Shown piece after piece: positions 9,531 to 18,295 of a DNA stretch of 64,000 nt (position 1 is the stretch's first letter; each line of letters begins with the position of its first letter). The translations under genes and the position numbers were made by a program. The notes beneath the pieces are model-generated. The model was not told the origin of the DNA. It did no database searches and saw nothing but the letters and a program-made list of their open reading frames with translations. Origin of the DNA: an uncultured Granulosicoccus sp. (GTDB lineage Bacteria > Pseudomonadota > Gammaproteobacteria > Granulosicoccales > Granulosicoccaceae); the NCBI GenBank assembly GCA_947495035.1, contig CANLXI010000004.1, positions 124,001 to 188,000 on the forward strand, written 5' to 3'.

Positions 9531-11063
9531 ATGGTGCCGCTGGGAGACTCAAGTCATGTTTCCAGAGGTTCCTTCGTGCCAATATCGTGCACCAGGTCGC
9601 AGCATCGAGACAACACGCGCTTGCCGCGTAGCGCTGTGCCGGCAAGGCGAGTGCGTGTGCGGAGGCTCGGGAGTGTGACTGTCATGCTCGCCAGTCTGCT
9701 GAGTCCGGCCATCGGCACGGCGGAGACTGCAGAGTTTGCCGAACTGTCAGCCCCTGGCGCTGCTGACTCGACACTGCAGGTGGTGGAAGGAGACATACTG
9801 GTGTCCGCCAGCAGCAGCAAGACACGGTCGATCGGGCTCAACAGAACCTCGCGTCTATGGCCGGACGGTATCGTGCCGTACCGGCTTGATGCCAGCCTGA
9901 CAGCCAGTGGTGTGGTGGCAGTCAGACAGGCCATCGACTACTGGAACAGTGTCAGTGGCATTACCTTGATGGCACTGGATGAGTGGCCAGCCGGGCAGGC
10001 AATGCCGGCCGATTCGGTGGTGTTCCAGTACGGTGAGGGCTGCGCTTCCTGGGTGGGCAGGCGTGGCGGCGAGCAGGAAATCTGGGTGGCACCCAATTGC
10101 AATGCAGGAAGCATGATGCACGAGATCGGGCATCTCCTCGGGCTTGAGCATGAGCACACACGTCCGGATCGTGATCAGCATATCCGGATTCACTGGGAAA
10201 ACATCAGTGCCGACAAGCGGCACAATTTCGATGTTGCACCTGCAGGTACTCAGCTGCTGGGTGACTACGACCACGGATCCATCATGCACTATGGACCCAT
10301 GAACTTTTCGGCCAACGGCCAGCCGACCATTACCGCGCTGGCGGATAACGGTGTCACGATGGGGCAGCGCATTGCCCCCAGCGCCGGAGATCTGGCCGCT
10401 GTGGCCGAGCTGTATGCGGCAGATCTGTCCATCGTGTCGAAATTCGCTGCAGATGACGGACTGGCCGAAGTGAGTCTGTATGTCAGCAACGGCGGATTGC
10501 AGGGCGCTCATCTGATCGAGGTTGATGTGCAGTTCGGCAATGCTCGACTACTGAGTCATTCAGGTGACGGCTGGCAGTGTCTGAACCTGACGCCTGGTCA
10601 TGCCAGCTGCGAGCTGGCGCGCATGAGTGGCAGCAGCAGCAGTCAGTTGGTGCTGTCACTGTCAGGTTCACTGACGGCTGGCGACATCACGGCGCAAGTC
10701 AGCTCCAAGACACCGGATGATGACCCGGACAACAATGCCGACAGCGTTACCCAGGTTCCGATGCAGGCAGCCGCCAATGCACTGGAAGATCCGATCGTTA
10801 CCGAGTCGACAACCACCATCACACAACTCGGCGCTGTCAGCTGGAGGTGGTTACTGTTGACGGGCCTGTTATTGCTGCACCGGTTGACCGGTGAGCGGAT
10901 CTATCGGCAGGCCCGTGACCGGGTCAAACGAATCCGGTGGGGGTGCGCCGGACGGGTCGGGCGGTGGTGCATCGGCAATGTCCTGCGGCGCTTCGGTCTG
11001 CTCCACCGGGACGCCTTCGTCGTTCAGCGGCTGATCATCGACTATGATGTCGTCGGCCGGTGA
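9531..11063 (+). CDS. Astacin-like (M12A) secreted metalloprotease
   Basis: Zinc endopeptidase of 510 aa. The catalytic signature HEIGHLLGLEHEHTRPDRD (His197 onwards) and the Met-turn SIMHYGP are intact, with an upstream PYRLDASL start of the catalytic domain. The N-terminus has basic residues and then VTVMLASLLSPAIGTAETA, a signal-like segment; translation may start later than 9531, for example at the GTG or ATG near 9675-9684. After the protease domain comes a beta-rich domain and a C-terminal hydrophobic segment (WRWLLLTGLLLLHRL). A basic tail then overlaps the opposite-strand gene by 195 bp. The tail probably arises from read-through beyond an ancestral stop. Confidence 0.88.
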   Translation: MVPLGDSSHVSRGSFVPISCTRSQHRDNTRLPRSAVPARRVRVRRLGSVTVMLASLLSPAIGTAETAEFAELSAPGAADSTLQVVEGDILVSASSSKTRSIGLNRTSRLWPDGIVPYRLDASLTASGVVAVRQAIDYWNSVSGITLMALDEWPAGQAMPADSVVFQYGEGCASWVGRRGGEQEIWVAPNCNAGSMMHEIGHLLGLEHEHTRPDRDQHIRIHWENISADKRHNFDVAPAGTQLLGDYDHGSIMHYGPMNFSANGQPTITALADNGVTMGQRIAPSAGDLAAVAELYAADLSIVSKFAADDGLAEVSLYVSNGGLQGAHLIEVDVQFGNARLLSHSGDGWQCLNLTPGHASCELARMSGSSSSQLVLSLSGSLTAGDITAQVSSKTPDDDPDNNADSVTQVPMQAAANALEDPIVTESTTTITQLGAVSWRWLLLTGLLLLHRLTGERIYRQARDRVKRIRWGCAGRVGRWCIGNVLRRFGLLHRDAFVVQRLIIDYDVVGR

Positions 11064-11489
11064 GCCACTGGGCAGAAACTGATCGTCACCGCCACTACTG
11101 CCTGCCGAGCTGCCTTCTCCCATCATCAACACCACTTCGACGATGTCGCTGTCCGGCGCCTTGCTGCTGCGCACCAGCATGTGATTGGGACTGAGCTTTG
11201 ACAAGGCCTTTTGCAGTGGTTCATCCACGATATCGATATTGACCATTGTCTCGGTATCACCGGTCACCACCACACTGATGCCCAGTTCATCGGTCAACAC
11301 CTGAGCCAGGGCGCTGGCGGATGTGTTACTGGCCTGGACAGACAGCAGGCCATCGTTCTCGCTCACCCGCACCGATTGCTGGGCGAGAGCCTGACCAGGT
11401 AAAGCGAGAGCCAGGCCGCACATGGTGGCCATCAGGGTTGCTGAACGAAGCAGCGCAGGAAAGACAATTGACCGTGACATGTGCGTCAT
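10869..11489 (-). CDS. Exported STN-domain-like protein with Pro/Asp-rich tail
   Basis: Predicted periplasmic protein of 206 aa with a clear signal peptide (LLRSATLMATMCGLALALPGQALAQ, split by the membrane core, cleaved near residue 36). The segment ASALAQVLTDELGISVVV, then MVNIDIVDEPLQKALSKL, resembles the secretin/TonB short N-terminal (STN) domain. The C-terminus is low-complexity and rich in Pro, Asp and Gly (DPVTGLPIDPLTGQPVQQ). No partner secretin or FecA receptor is nearby. Its last 65 codons lie opposite the astacin gene's tail. The STN assignment is by pattern and moderately sure; the function is unknown. Confidence 0.7.
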   Translation of the reverse strand: MTHMSRSIVFPALLRSATLMATMCGLALALPGQALAQQSVRVSENDGLLSVQASNTSASALAQVLTDELGISVVVTGDTETMVNIDIVDEPLQKALSKLSPNHMLVRSSKAPDSDIVEVVLMMGEGSSAGSSGGDDQFLPSGSPADDIIVDDQPLNDEGVPVEQTEAPQDIADAPPPDPSGAPPPDSFDPVTGLPIDPLTGQPVQQ

Positions 11490-11778
11490 CCGAAGTGTTC
11501 TGTTCTGGAGTGTAATCGCATGAGGAAATCCTGGGATGGCAAAGTGGTAAGACGCGGGCCTTTTTCTGTTTCATTGGAGCAAGTATTTTGCAGAATTGCT
11601 GACTGCTCGATGCTGCGAGTCGACGATGCTGGCGACCTGCGGCAGATTCCCGGTGGCAGGCTCGATGGCGGCTGTGGGGTCGCGTTCCGCGGGTATGTGT
11701 ATATATTACAAATTATTGCAATCAACAAGGTATGCTGACTGATACTGCTTCCATCATCCACGAACCGGAAGCCTGTTC
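11490..11778. other. Intergenic region upstream of the tandem regulators
   Basis: About 290 bp between the divergent STN-like gene and the first regulator. The half next to the regulator is unusually AT-rich for this window (11697-11740, with runs such as TATATATTACAAATTATTGC), which fits a promoter or a bent-DNA region. No clear -35/-10 pair with normal spacing was identified. An 85-codon open frame (11481-11738) has no ribosome binding site or recognisable motif and was not called. Confidence 0.5.
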
Positions 11779-13179
11779 ATGCCCTCAAGACCCACTTCGC
11801 TGGTGCTGGAAGATGATGTCACTCTTGCACGAGCTTACGAGCGGGTGCTGGTGTCACTTGGCTATGAGGTGACCATCGCCCATCGAGTCGATGCGGCACG
11901 CGCGCAGATTCGCGACAAAGGACCGGAGCTGATGCTGATCGATATCGATCTGCCGGACGGCAATGGTCTGGACCTGATGGAAGAGCTTCGCAACGACACG
12001 CGTGGCCGTTTCATCGTCATCAGCGGGGACAATTCCCAGCGCGCTGCCATCAAGAGTATTCGCAGCCAGGCGGTTGAGTTGCTGATAAAGCCGGTTGACC
12101 TGGCCAGTCTGCGTGCCATGCTCGATCCGCATCAGGCCAGCGAACATGCGATGAGCAAGGAAGAGCGCTCATCGTCAGGCTCCGCGGAGCGGGCTGCCGA
12201 CGAGAATGGCGTGGCAAACCTCGATCGCTCCGCCGGGCTGATGGGCGTCGCCGTTGCGAAGAGCGGCTGGTTTCAGGTGGGTGATCACCATGCACTGAGC
12301 ACCTTGCGCACGACCATGAGTTTCAGTGCGGAACGCAGCCGGGGACACGCTCTGATTACCGGTGAGCCCGGCGTCGACAAGCCGTCGGTTGCTCGTGCCA
12401 TTCATCAGCGAGGCAGGAGAACAGGGCAATGTCTGGTCATCGACTGCGCCGATGAAACCGGTGAGCTGGCCATGGTGCGAATGTTTGGCCGGGAAGACCC
12501 TCGTAGTGGTGAAATTCTGCACCGCGGGTATATCGAGCAGGCAGCGGCCGGCACACTGGTGCTGGATCATGTCGAGAAGCTGCCCATGGACATGCAATCG
12601 CGGCTGCTGCCGTTTCTGGAATCGGGATCATTTCGACGGGTTGATGGCAACCGTGGCGCGGAAGCTACCTTGTCGGTCATTGGCATCGCTCGCGACTCCG
12701 GCACCACGGATGTGGACGAGACCTCACTGCGTTCGGATTTCCTGTTCCGCTTGGCACAGACCACGCTCGCGGTACCCAATCTGCGCCAGTGCCGAGATGA
12801 TATTCAGGCCATTGCCGATTGGTTGCTGGCCGAGGCTGCCGGAGCGCGGGAGGGCGAGCTGCGCTTTTCGGCATCCAGTCGCGAACTGATCGCCAATGCC
12901 GTCTGGAAACGCAATGTGCGCGAGTTGCGTAGCGTCATCGAACAGGCGGTCGCTGCGACCGGATCCGGTGAAGAGGTGCAGATCGAAAGCGATCAGACCG
13001 ATGCGGCCAGTGCAGAATCGGGTTCGGAAATCGAGCAGTGGGTGGGAACCACCATCTGGGAATTCGAAAGACAGTTGCTCAATGCCACGCTGTTGCACTT
13101 CGATGGTGACAAGGAGAAGACGGCGAAGACGCTTGGCGTCAGTCTCAAGACACTCTACAACCGCATGAACGCCTACTGA
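11779..13179 (+). CDS. NtrC-like response regulator with degenerate AAA+ domain (copy 1)
   Basis: A 466-aa protein with the layout receiver - AAA+ - Fis-type helix-turn-helix. The receiver keeps the acidic pair (EDD at 11-13), the phospho-acceptor Asp55 in LIDIDLPDGNG and Lys104. The AAA+ domain is decayed: the P-loop position reads GEPGVDKPS (195-203) and the Walker B reads LVLDHVE with the catalytic Glu replaced. The GAFTGA sigma-54 contact loop is missing altogether (MFGREDPRSGEILHRGYIEQ). The C-terminal DNA-binding segment TAKTLGVSLKTLYNRMNAY is intact. So it is probably a phosphorylation-dependent DNA-binding protein and not a sigma-54 activator. No sensor kinase is adjacent. Confidence 0.88.
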   Translation: MPSRPTSLVLEDDVTLARAYERVLVSLGYEVTIAHRVDAARAQIRDKGPELMLIDIDLPDGNGLDLMEELRNDTRGRFIVISGDNSQRAAIKSIRSQAVELLIKPVDLASLRAMLDPHQASEHAMSKEERSSSGSAERAADENGVANLDRSAGLMGVAVAKSGWFQVGDHHALSTLRTTMSFSAERSRGHALITGEPGVDKPSVARAIHQRGRRTGQCLVIDCADETGELAMVRMFGREDPRSGEILHRGYIEQAAAGTLVLDHVEKLPMDMQSRLLPFLESGSFRRVDGNRGAEATLSVIGIARDSGTTDVDETSLRSDFLFRLAQTTLAVPNLRQCRDDIQAIADWLLAEAAGAREGELRFSASSRELIANAVWKRNVRELRSVIEQAVAATGSGEEVQIESDQTDAASAESGSEIEQWVGTTIWEFERQLLNATLLHFDGDKEKTAKTLGVSLKTLYNRMNAY

Positions 13180-13199
13180 GAGCCGACAACAGAATCACC

Positions 13200-14588
13200 A
13201 TGAGAGACAAGACAATGAACGAACAGCCGGTTCTGGACGTACTGATCGTGGAAGACGATGTGGCCACGGCATCTGCCCTGCAGCGAGTGCTGGAGCGAGC
13301 CGATTTCAAGGCCGACAATGTGCAGAAGCTGTCAGAGGCGATGCAGCGGGTTCAGCAACAGCCTCCTGCCGTGGTCCTGCTGGATCTCTCGCTGCCGGAC
13401 GGAGATGGCGTTGACGCGATAAAGTCGCTGAGTGCTGCGGGCGTCGGGCAGATCATCGTCATCAGCGGTACTGATGACGCCGAGAGAACCCGCCGTTGCC
13501 TGCAAGCCGGGGTCTTCGATTTTCTGGTGAAGCCTGCCCAGGCACGTGATCTGTTGCTGGCGGTGCGTCGCGCCGATGCGCATCGGCGCAAGTCCACCGT
13601 CGCCACCCGGGACTATCCACCGGAACTGACCCTGGGGTTTGGTGCTCTGGAGGGCAGTTCACCGGCAAGTCAGGAGTTGTTCAGACAACTGAGGAACGTG
13701 GGGGAGAAAGCCCCGTGTCCCGCCCTGATCATCGGGCAGCCGGGTGTTCTCAAGGGCGATGTCGCGGCACTGCTGCACCAGTATGGCAAACGTCCCGGCA
13801 AGGCCTATGTGATCAGTTGCGCCAGCGAAACCGGTAGTCAGGCGATTGACAGATTCTTTGGCGATCATGGGCGCGAGGCGGGCGGCGAGGCCGGTGGCAT
13901 CGAAGCCTACCTGCAGAAAGCCAATGGCGGTACGCTGGTGCTGGATGATGTCTCGACCCTGTCACTGGATATTCAGCGGCGCTTGAAGAGCTTCATGGTG
14001 TCTGGCAAGGCGCTGGCCAGCAACGCCTTGACGCCGACGGCCTACGAGTGCTCCATCGTTGGCATATTGCGGGAGCCGGCGGAAGTGGCGCTTGCCGAGG
14101 GTCGGTTGTACGATCCCTTCTATTACACTCTGGCGAAAAATACCATTCGTGTGCCGCCTCTGGTCGAGCGCAAGGAGGATATCGAACTGTTCGCAAGACG
14201 TGCCGTGGATCAGCTCAACAAGGTATTTGACAGTGAAAAGAGCCTGTCCCTTGCCATGCTGGATCAATTGCGCGGCCATTACTGGCCGGGCAATCAGGTC
14301 GAATTGAAGAATACGCTGTTGACCGCTTACCGACTGACCGAGGACGGTGATGAGATCGGTGCCGACCCCACGCTGTTCGTGGAAGGGGACAGCGGTGTCA
14401 GCGACCAGATAGCACCATTCATCGGCATGGCGTTCAAGGATGTGGAAGAACAACTGATCAAGGCGACACTGATCGCCTGCGACAACAACAAGAGCCAGAG
14501 TGCCAAAGTTCTGGGTATCAGCCTCAAGACTTTGTACAATCGCCTGAACCGCTATGAAGAGGAGCAGCAAACCGCTGTAGAGAGTTGA
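13200..14588 (+). CDS. NtrC-like response regulator with degenerate AAA+ domain (copy 2)
   Basis: Paralogue of the preceding gene, 462 aa, starting 20 bp after it; the alternative ATG at 13215 (MNEQPVLD) is equally plausible. The receiver has EDD, Asp62 in LLDLSLPDGDG and Lys111. The P-loop position is GQPGVLKGD (179-187), the Walker B is LVLDDVS (246-252), and there is no GAFTGA loop. The Fis-type end AKVLGISLKTLYNRLNRY closely matches copy 1. The two genes probably form one operon and arose by duplication followed by divergence. Mixed oligomers are possible. The loss of ATPase and sigma-54-contact features in both copies argues for long-standing use without that activity. Confidence 0.88.
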   Translation: MRDKTMNEQPVLDVLIVEDDVATASALQRVLERADFKADNVQKLSEAMQRVQQQPPAVVLLDLSLPDGDGVDAIKSLSAAGVGQIIVISGTDDAERTRRCLQAGVFDFLVKPAQARDLLLAVRRADAHRRKSTVATRDYPPELTLGFGALEGSSPASQELFRQLRNVGEKAPCPALIIGQPGVLKGDVAALLHQYGKRPGKAYVISCASETGSQAIDRFFGDHGREAGGEAGGIEAYLQKANGGTLVLDDVSTLSLDIQRRLKSFMVSGKALASNALTPTAYECSIVGILREPAEVALAEGRLYDPFYYTLAKNTIRVPPLVERKEDIELFARRAVDQLNKVFDSEKSLSLAMLDQLRGHYWPGNQVELKNTLLTAYRLTEDGDEIGADPTLFVEGDSGVSDQIAPFIGMAFKDVEEQLIKATLIACDNNKSQSAKVLGISLKTLYNRLNRYEEEQQTAVES

Positions 14589-14653
14589 TCTCTGGCACCT
14601 GAGTCCGGGCTGCCTTCTTCACGCTGCGGATCACAGGCGCGGAAGGTGGCAAG

Positions 14654-16579
14654 ATGGTTCGATGGCTTGGACGAATACTGGCAGCACTCACGCTATTGAT
14701 TGCAGCCCTGGTTCTGTTGGCCACATACCTGCCCGGTAACTGGTTGGCTGATCGCCTGGCATCCCTGGCTACCAGCAGACTCGATGCTCATGTTGCAATG
14801 AAAGACGTGGAGATCAGGCCTTTCGGCCCGTTGCTGCAAGTCGATGTGAGTAGTATGAGCATCGAGCCCGATCAGGGAGCGGCAATGCTGTATCTGGACT
14901 CGATGCAGGTATCGGTACGATGGCTGGATCTGCTGCGTGGCCATCCTTCTGTCGACAGACTATCCCTTGCCGGGGCGGACTTGCAGCTGCACGATGAACC
15001 GAACAGACCAGACAATCTGCAATCACTGCTTGAACACCTGGTGGATGAAGGGTCTGTCGTACGCCGCCTTGTCGACTCACTGTCTGATCTGCAGATTCGC
15101 GATATCCTGATCGATTCCATGACGTTGCATAGCGGTCGTGATGAAGTGTCGCAGAGTGTCAGTCTGCGTATCAGTGGTGCTGCCTCGACGGATAACTCCG
15201 GGAATGGCACACGTCTGCAGATTGATGGCGAATTGCTGGGCAGAACATTGTTGATGTCGGCCGATTTGCCAAGCTTGCATTACATGACAAGAGGCTTTCC
15301 CAAGGGGGCCGGTGCCGAGGGTGTGAAGCTGGATGTCGAGTTGGGAGACAGTCATTTGTTGCTCGAAGGGTCTATCGGCAAACCGGCTCGGTTGTCCGAC
15401 GTGTCCCTGGGCTATTCGATGAATATTGCGTCTGTCCGGGATTGGCAACTCATCGTGCCTGCATCCTTCGCAGATCTGTCACCATTGACCGTATCGGGTG
15501 ACGTGCTGCGAGACGAAGCAGAATGGCAGCTGAACGAGTTTGCCTTGCAATGGGGGCAGAGCGATCTTGTCGGTGAAGCACGCCTCGATACGAGCAGCAA
15601 GCCGATCACCGTGAAGGCGCAATTGAGTTCCGAAGAACTGCACGGCGAGGACCTGCGCTTCTTGTCGTCAGAGCAGGCCTTGCCGGCCGAGTTCTCGCTC
15701 ATGGCGCTGGCAGGAGAGGGTTCTGCGTTCGGGAGCCTGATGCGCTACCTGGGTTCGGCGGACAAGCCCCTGGTGGGTAGCGTCAGCTATCGAGCGGATC
15801 GAGTGGTGGCGGAGACCTGGCCGGTGTCGATGTTCGATGTCCAGGCGGAGATGGTGGATGACCGGCTGATGCTGGCCATTGATCGGATGAATCTGGGCAG
15901 CGGGGTCCTGGAAGGCGTTGTCGATACTCGATCCACCGGTACGCAGACTGAAACCTCATTGAATCTGTACCTGAAGCGTTTCGAGCTGGCGGCAGACAGC
16001 TCGTCGTCAGGCAAGCCTGGCAGTCTGGCAGTCTATCTTGATGTGCAACTGTCGCAACAGGGAACGGACGAGGCGCCGCGGGTGAAGGACGGTCAGCTGC
16101 TGGCGCTGGTGGCAGCTGGCGATGCAAGCCTGGTGCTGTCGCGTTTCATGAATGGGAACGGGTTATCGCTACTTGACAGTGCCGCCGAGTCGATCGATCC
16201 GGCCAGCGTGAAGTGTTCATTTGTCGATCTGCAACTGTCCGCGGAAAACATTGATATTGCAACTCTGGTGATCAGTACGGAAGATGCGATCGTACTGGGC
16301 GATGGCAGCTTGTCCTTGAGCGATCATGCACTGGATGTGTCCATGGAATCGCATGCGACAGGCAAGAACACAGCGTCCGCCTGGCAGGTGCAGGGGCCGC
16401 TGACTGCACCCGTTGGTGCATCTGCCAGTCCGGTGCTGGGGCGAGATACCGCCGCCGTTGTTCTGGCCGATATCGTGGCGCCGGCAGCAAGGCTGATGCC
16501 GTTTCTGGATCCCAGGGGAGAGGCAATGTACAGTGCTTATTGCTCCGGTATGGCCAATGCGCTGCAAGGCGAACAATAG
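14654..16579 (+). CDS. AsmA-like inner-membrane anchored protein
   Basis: A 641-aa protein with one N-terminal membrane anchor (ILAALTLLIAALVLLATYLPG) and a large periplasmic beta-rich body. The early segment DRLASLATSRLDAHVAMKDVEI and the C-terminal LSLSDHALDVSMESHATGKN are typical of AsmA/DUF748-type proteins. These are bridge-like proteins linked to lipid transport and outer-membrane homeostasis. A strong ribosome binding site (GGAAGGTGGCAAG) precedes the ATG. The gene lies 65 bp after the second regulator and 14 bp before the molybdopterin-binding fusion gene, so cotranscription is possible. Precise role unknown. Confidence 0.8.
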   Translation: MVRWLGRILAALTLLIAALVLLATYLPGNWLADRLASLATSRLDAHVAMKDVEIRPFGPLLQVDVSSMSIEPDQGAAMLYLDSMQVSVRWLDLLRGHPSVDRLSLAGADLQLHDEPNRPDNLQSLLEHLVDEGSVVRRLVDSLSDLQIRDILIDSMTLHSGRDEVSQSVSLRISGAASTDNSGNGTRLQIDGELLGRTLLMSADLPSLHYMTRGFPKGAGAEGVKLDVELGDSHLLLEGSIGKPARLSDVSLGYSMNIASVRDWQLIVPASFADLSPLTVSGDVLRDEAEWQLNEFALQWGQSDLVGEARLDTSSKPITVKAQLSSEELHGEDLRFLSSEQALPAEFSLMALAGEGSAFGSLMRYLGSADKPLVGSVSYRADRVVAETWPVSMFDVQAEMVDDRLMLAIDRMNLGSGVLEGVVDTRSTGTQTETSLNLYLKRFELAADSSSSGKPGSLAVYLDVQLSQQGTDEAPRVKDGQLLALVAAGDASLVLSRFMNGNGLSLLDSAAESIDPASVKCSFVDLQLSAENIDIATLVISTEDAIVLGDGSLSLSDHALDVSMESHATGKNTASAWQVQGPLTAPVGASASPVLGRDTAAVVLADIVAPAARLMPFLDPRGEAMYSAYCSGMANALQGEQ

Positions 16580-16593
16580 ACGATGGGTAGAAC

Positions 16594-18216
16594 ATGAAGT
16601 TTGGTGATATTCCGGTGGAGGATTCTGCGGGCAGTCTGCTGGCACATTCGGTACGGACTTCTGCGGGAAAGATACGCAAGGGGCAGCGTCTGACCGCGGC
16701 TCTGGTGCAGCAACTGCAGGCGGACGGCATTGCCAACATAACTGTGGCCCAGCTCGACAGTGACGATATCCACGAGGATGAGGCAGCACTGCAACTGGCG
16801 ACGGCACTGGCGGGTGAAGGGCTGAGGCTGGGAAAGGCCAGTACCGGTCGAGTGAATCTGCATGCTCAGACCGACGGGATCTGTGATTTCGAGCGAACCC
16901 TCGTCTATCAGGCCAACCTGGTGAATGAAGGCATCACCATTGCGACCGTGCACCCGTCGACTTCGGTTGGCAAGTCACGACTGGTTGCAACCGTCAAGAT
17001 CATTCCCTACGCGGTCAGCAAGAATGCCTTGCAACAGGTTCTGGCGGGTTTGCAGGGGCGACAGATTCGGGTGCATGCCACCGTACCCCAGCGAGCCGCT
17101 CTGATCCAGACGCGCCTGCCGGGCATGAGGGAGTCGATTCTTGACAAGACCGTCGGTGTCACCAGGCAGCGGCTGTTGAAGCAGGGTGCGCAGCTGACGA
17201 GCGAACGGCGAGTGTCACATGACGTCGACGAGCTTGTCAGGGCCATGAGCGATGCTGTCGAAGGTGGCGTGGACTGGCTTCTGGTGGCAGGGGCGTCGGC
17301 TATCAGCGATCGTCAGGATATCGTGCCATCGGCCATTGTGAGGCTGGGTGGTCAAGTGGAACATTTCGGGATGCCGATGGATCCGGGGAATCTGTTGCTG
17401 ATCGGCAGGCTTGGGAACACCAGCATCATCGGTCTGCCGGGTTGCGCGCGGTCGCCCAAACCCAATGGGCTGGACAAGGTGCTGGAGCGTCTGTCTGCCC
17501 GGCTGCCGGTGAGCTCCGGCTGGATTGCCTCGCTCGGTGTGGGGGGGCTGTTGCATGAGATCGTCGACCGGCCAGAGCCGCGTGTCAGGGGCACAGGCAA
17601 TCTCGGCGTTGCGGCCCTGGTGCTGGCAGCAGGGTCTTCCCGACGCTTTGGCGAGCATAACAAGTTGCTTGCCACGCAAACCGGCAAGCCTCTGCTGACT
17701 CATGTTCTGGACGCAGTGGGACACAGTGGTCTTGACAGCGCTCTCGTGGTGACCGGCCATGATGCCGAGTCGGTCGAGCAACTGTGTCAGATCGCCGATC
17801 AGCGCGCGAGCCTGCCGATAAGCACCGTACACAACGCACTGCATGCCAGTGGCATGGCCAGTTCCCTGATCTGCGGCATCGGTGAACTCGGTGAAGCCGG
17901 AGTGGACGCGGTGATCGTCTGTCTGGCTGACATGCCGGAAGTCACTGCCAGCGTCATGCAATCCCTGTTAGCTGCATACCGCCTGAATCCGGGCAAGGCG
18001 CTGTATATCCCGACCTATCAGGGGCAGCGTGGCAATCCGGTGCTGATCGCTGCATCGCTGTTCGATTCGGTGCTGCGACTGGAAGGAGATGTCGGCGCCA
18101 GGGTGCTTGCAAGGGATTTTCCGGACTGTGTGCAGGAGGTGCCTTGCGATTCTGCCGGTATCCTCAAGGATATCGATGAACCGTCCGACCTGCAGCCGAC
18201 CATGGCGGCGTCATGA
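16594..18216 (+). CDS. Molybdopterin-binding / MobA-like nucleotidyltransferase fusion
   Basis: A two-domain 540-aa protein. Residues 1-330 resemble the MoeA/MogA-type molybdopterin-binding fold (TLVYQANLVNEGITIATVHP, LLVAGASAISDRQDIVPSAI, GMPMDPGNLLLIGRLGNTSI). Residues from about 340 begin an NTP-transferase domain with VAALVLAAGSSRRFGEHNKL, the nucleotide-binding signature of MobA/MocA enzymes, and continue with VIVCLADMPEVTASVMQSL. Such fusions are associated with maturation of molybdenum hydroxylases of the xanthine dehydrogenase/CO dehydrogenase type by cytidylyl transfer. No such hydroxylase is in this window; the sulfite oxidase at 59415 uses a simpler cofactor form. Confidence 0.85.
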   Translation: MKFGDIPVEDSAGSLLAHSVRTSAGKIRKGQRLTAALVQQLQADGIANITVAQLDSDDIHEDEAALQLATALAGEGLRLGKASTGRVNLHAQTDGICDFERTLVYQANLVNEGITIATVHPSTSVGKSRLVATVKIIPYAVSKNALQQVLAGLQGRQIRVHATVPQRAALIQTRLPGMRESILDKTVGVTRQRLLKQGAQLTSERRVSHDVDELVRAMSDAVEGGVDWLLVAGASAISDRQDIVPSAIVRLGGQVEHFGMPMDPGNLLLIGRLGNTSIIGLPGCARSPKPNGLDKVLERLSARLPVSSGWIASLGVGGLLHEIVDRPEPRVRGTGNLGVAALVLAAGSSRRFGEHNKLLATQTGKPLLTHVLDAVGHSGLDSALVVTGHDAESVEQLCQIADQRASLPISTVHNALHASGMASSLICGIGELGEAGVDAVIVCLADMPEVTASVMQSLLAAYRLNPGKALYIPTYQGQRGNPVLIAASLFDSVLRLEGDVGARVLARDFPDCVQEVPCDSAGILKDIDEPSDLQPTMAAS

Positions 18217-18295
18217 GAGGCTGACTTTCCACTGGTGCCCCTCGATTACGTTGTAGACTGACGGCTGATACGACTCTGTACAAGGGAAATCGCTC

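Noticed and set aside
11481-11738. 85-codon plus-strand frame before the tandem regulators
   Set aside because: No ribosome binding site or similarity that I recognise, and it spans the likely promoter region of two divergent genes.
11779-14588. Sigma-54 activators of the NtrC class
   Set aside because: Overall layout fits, but both lack GAFTGA and canonical Walker A/B residues, so sigma-54 activation is not supported.
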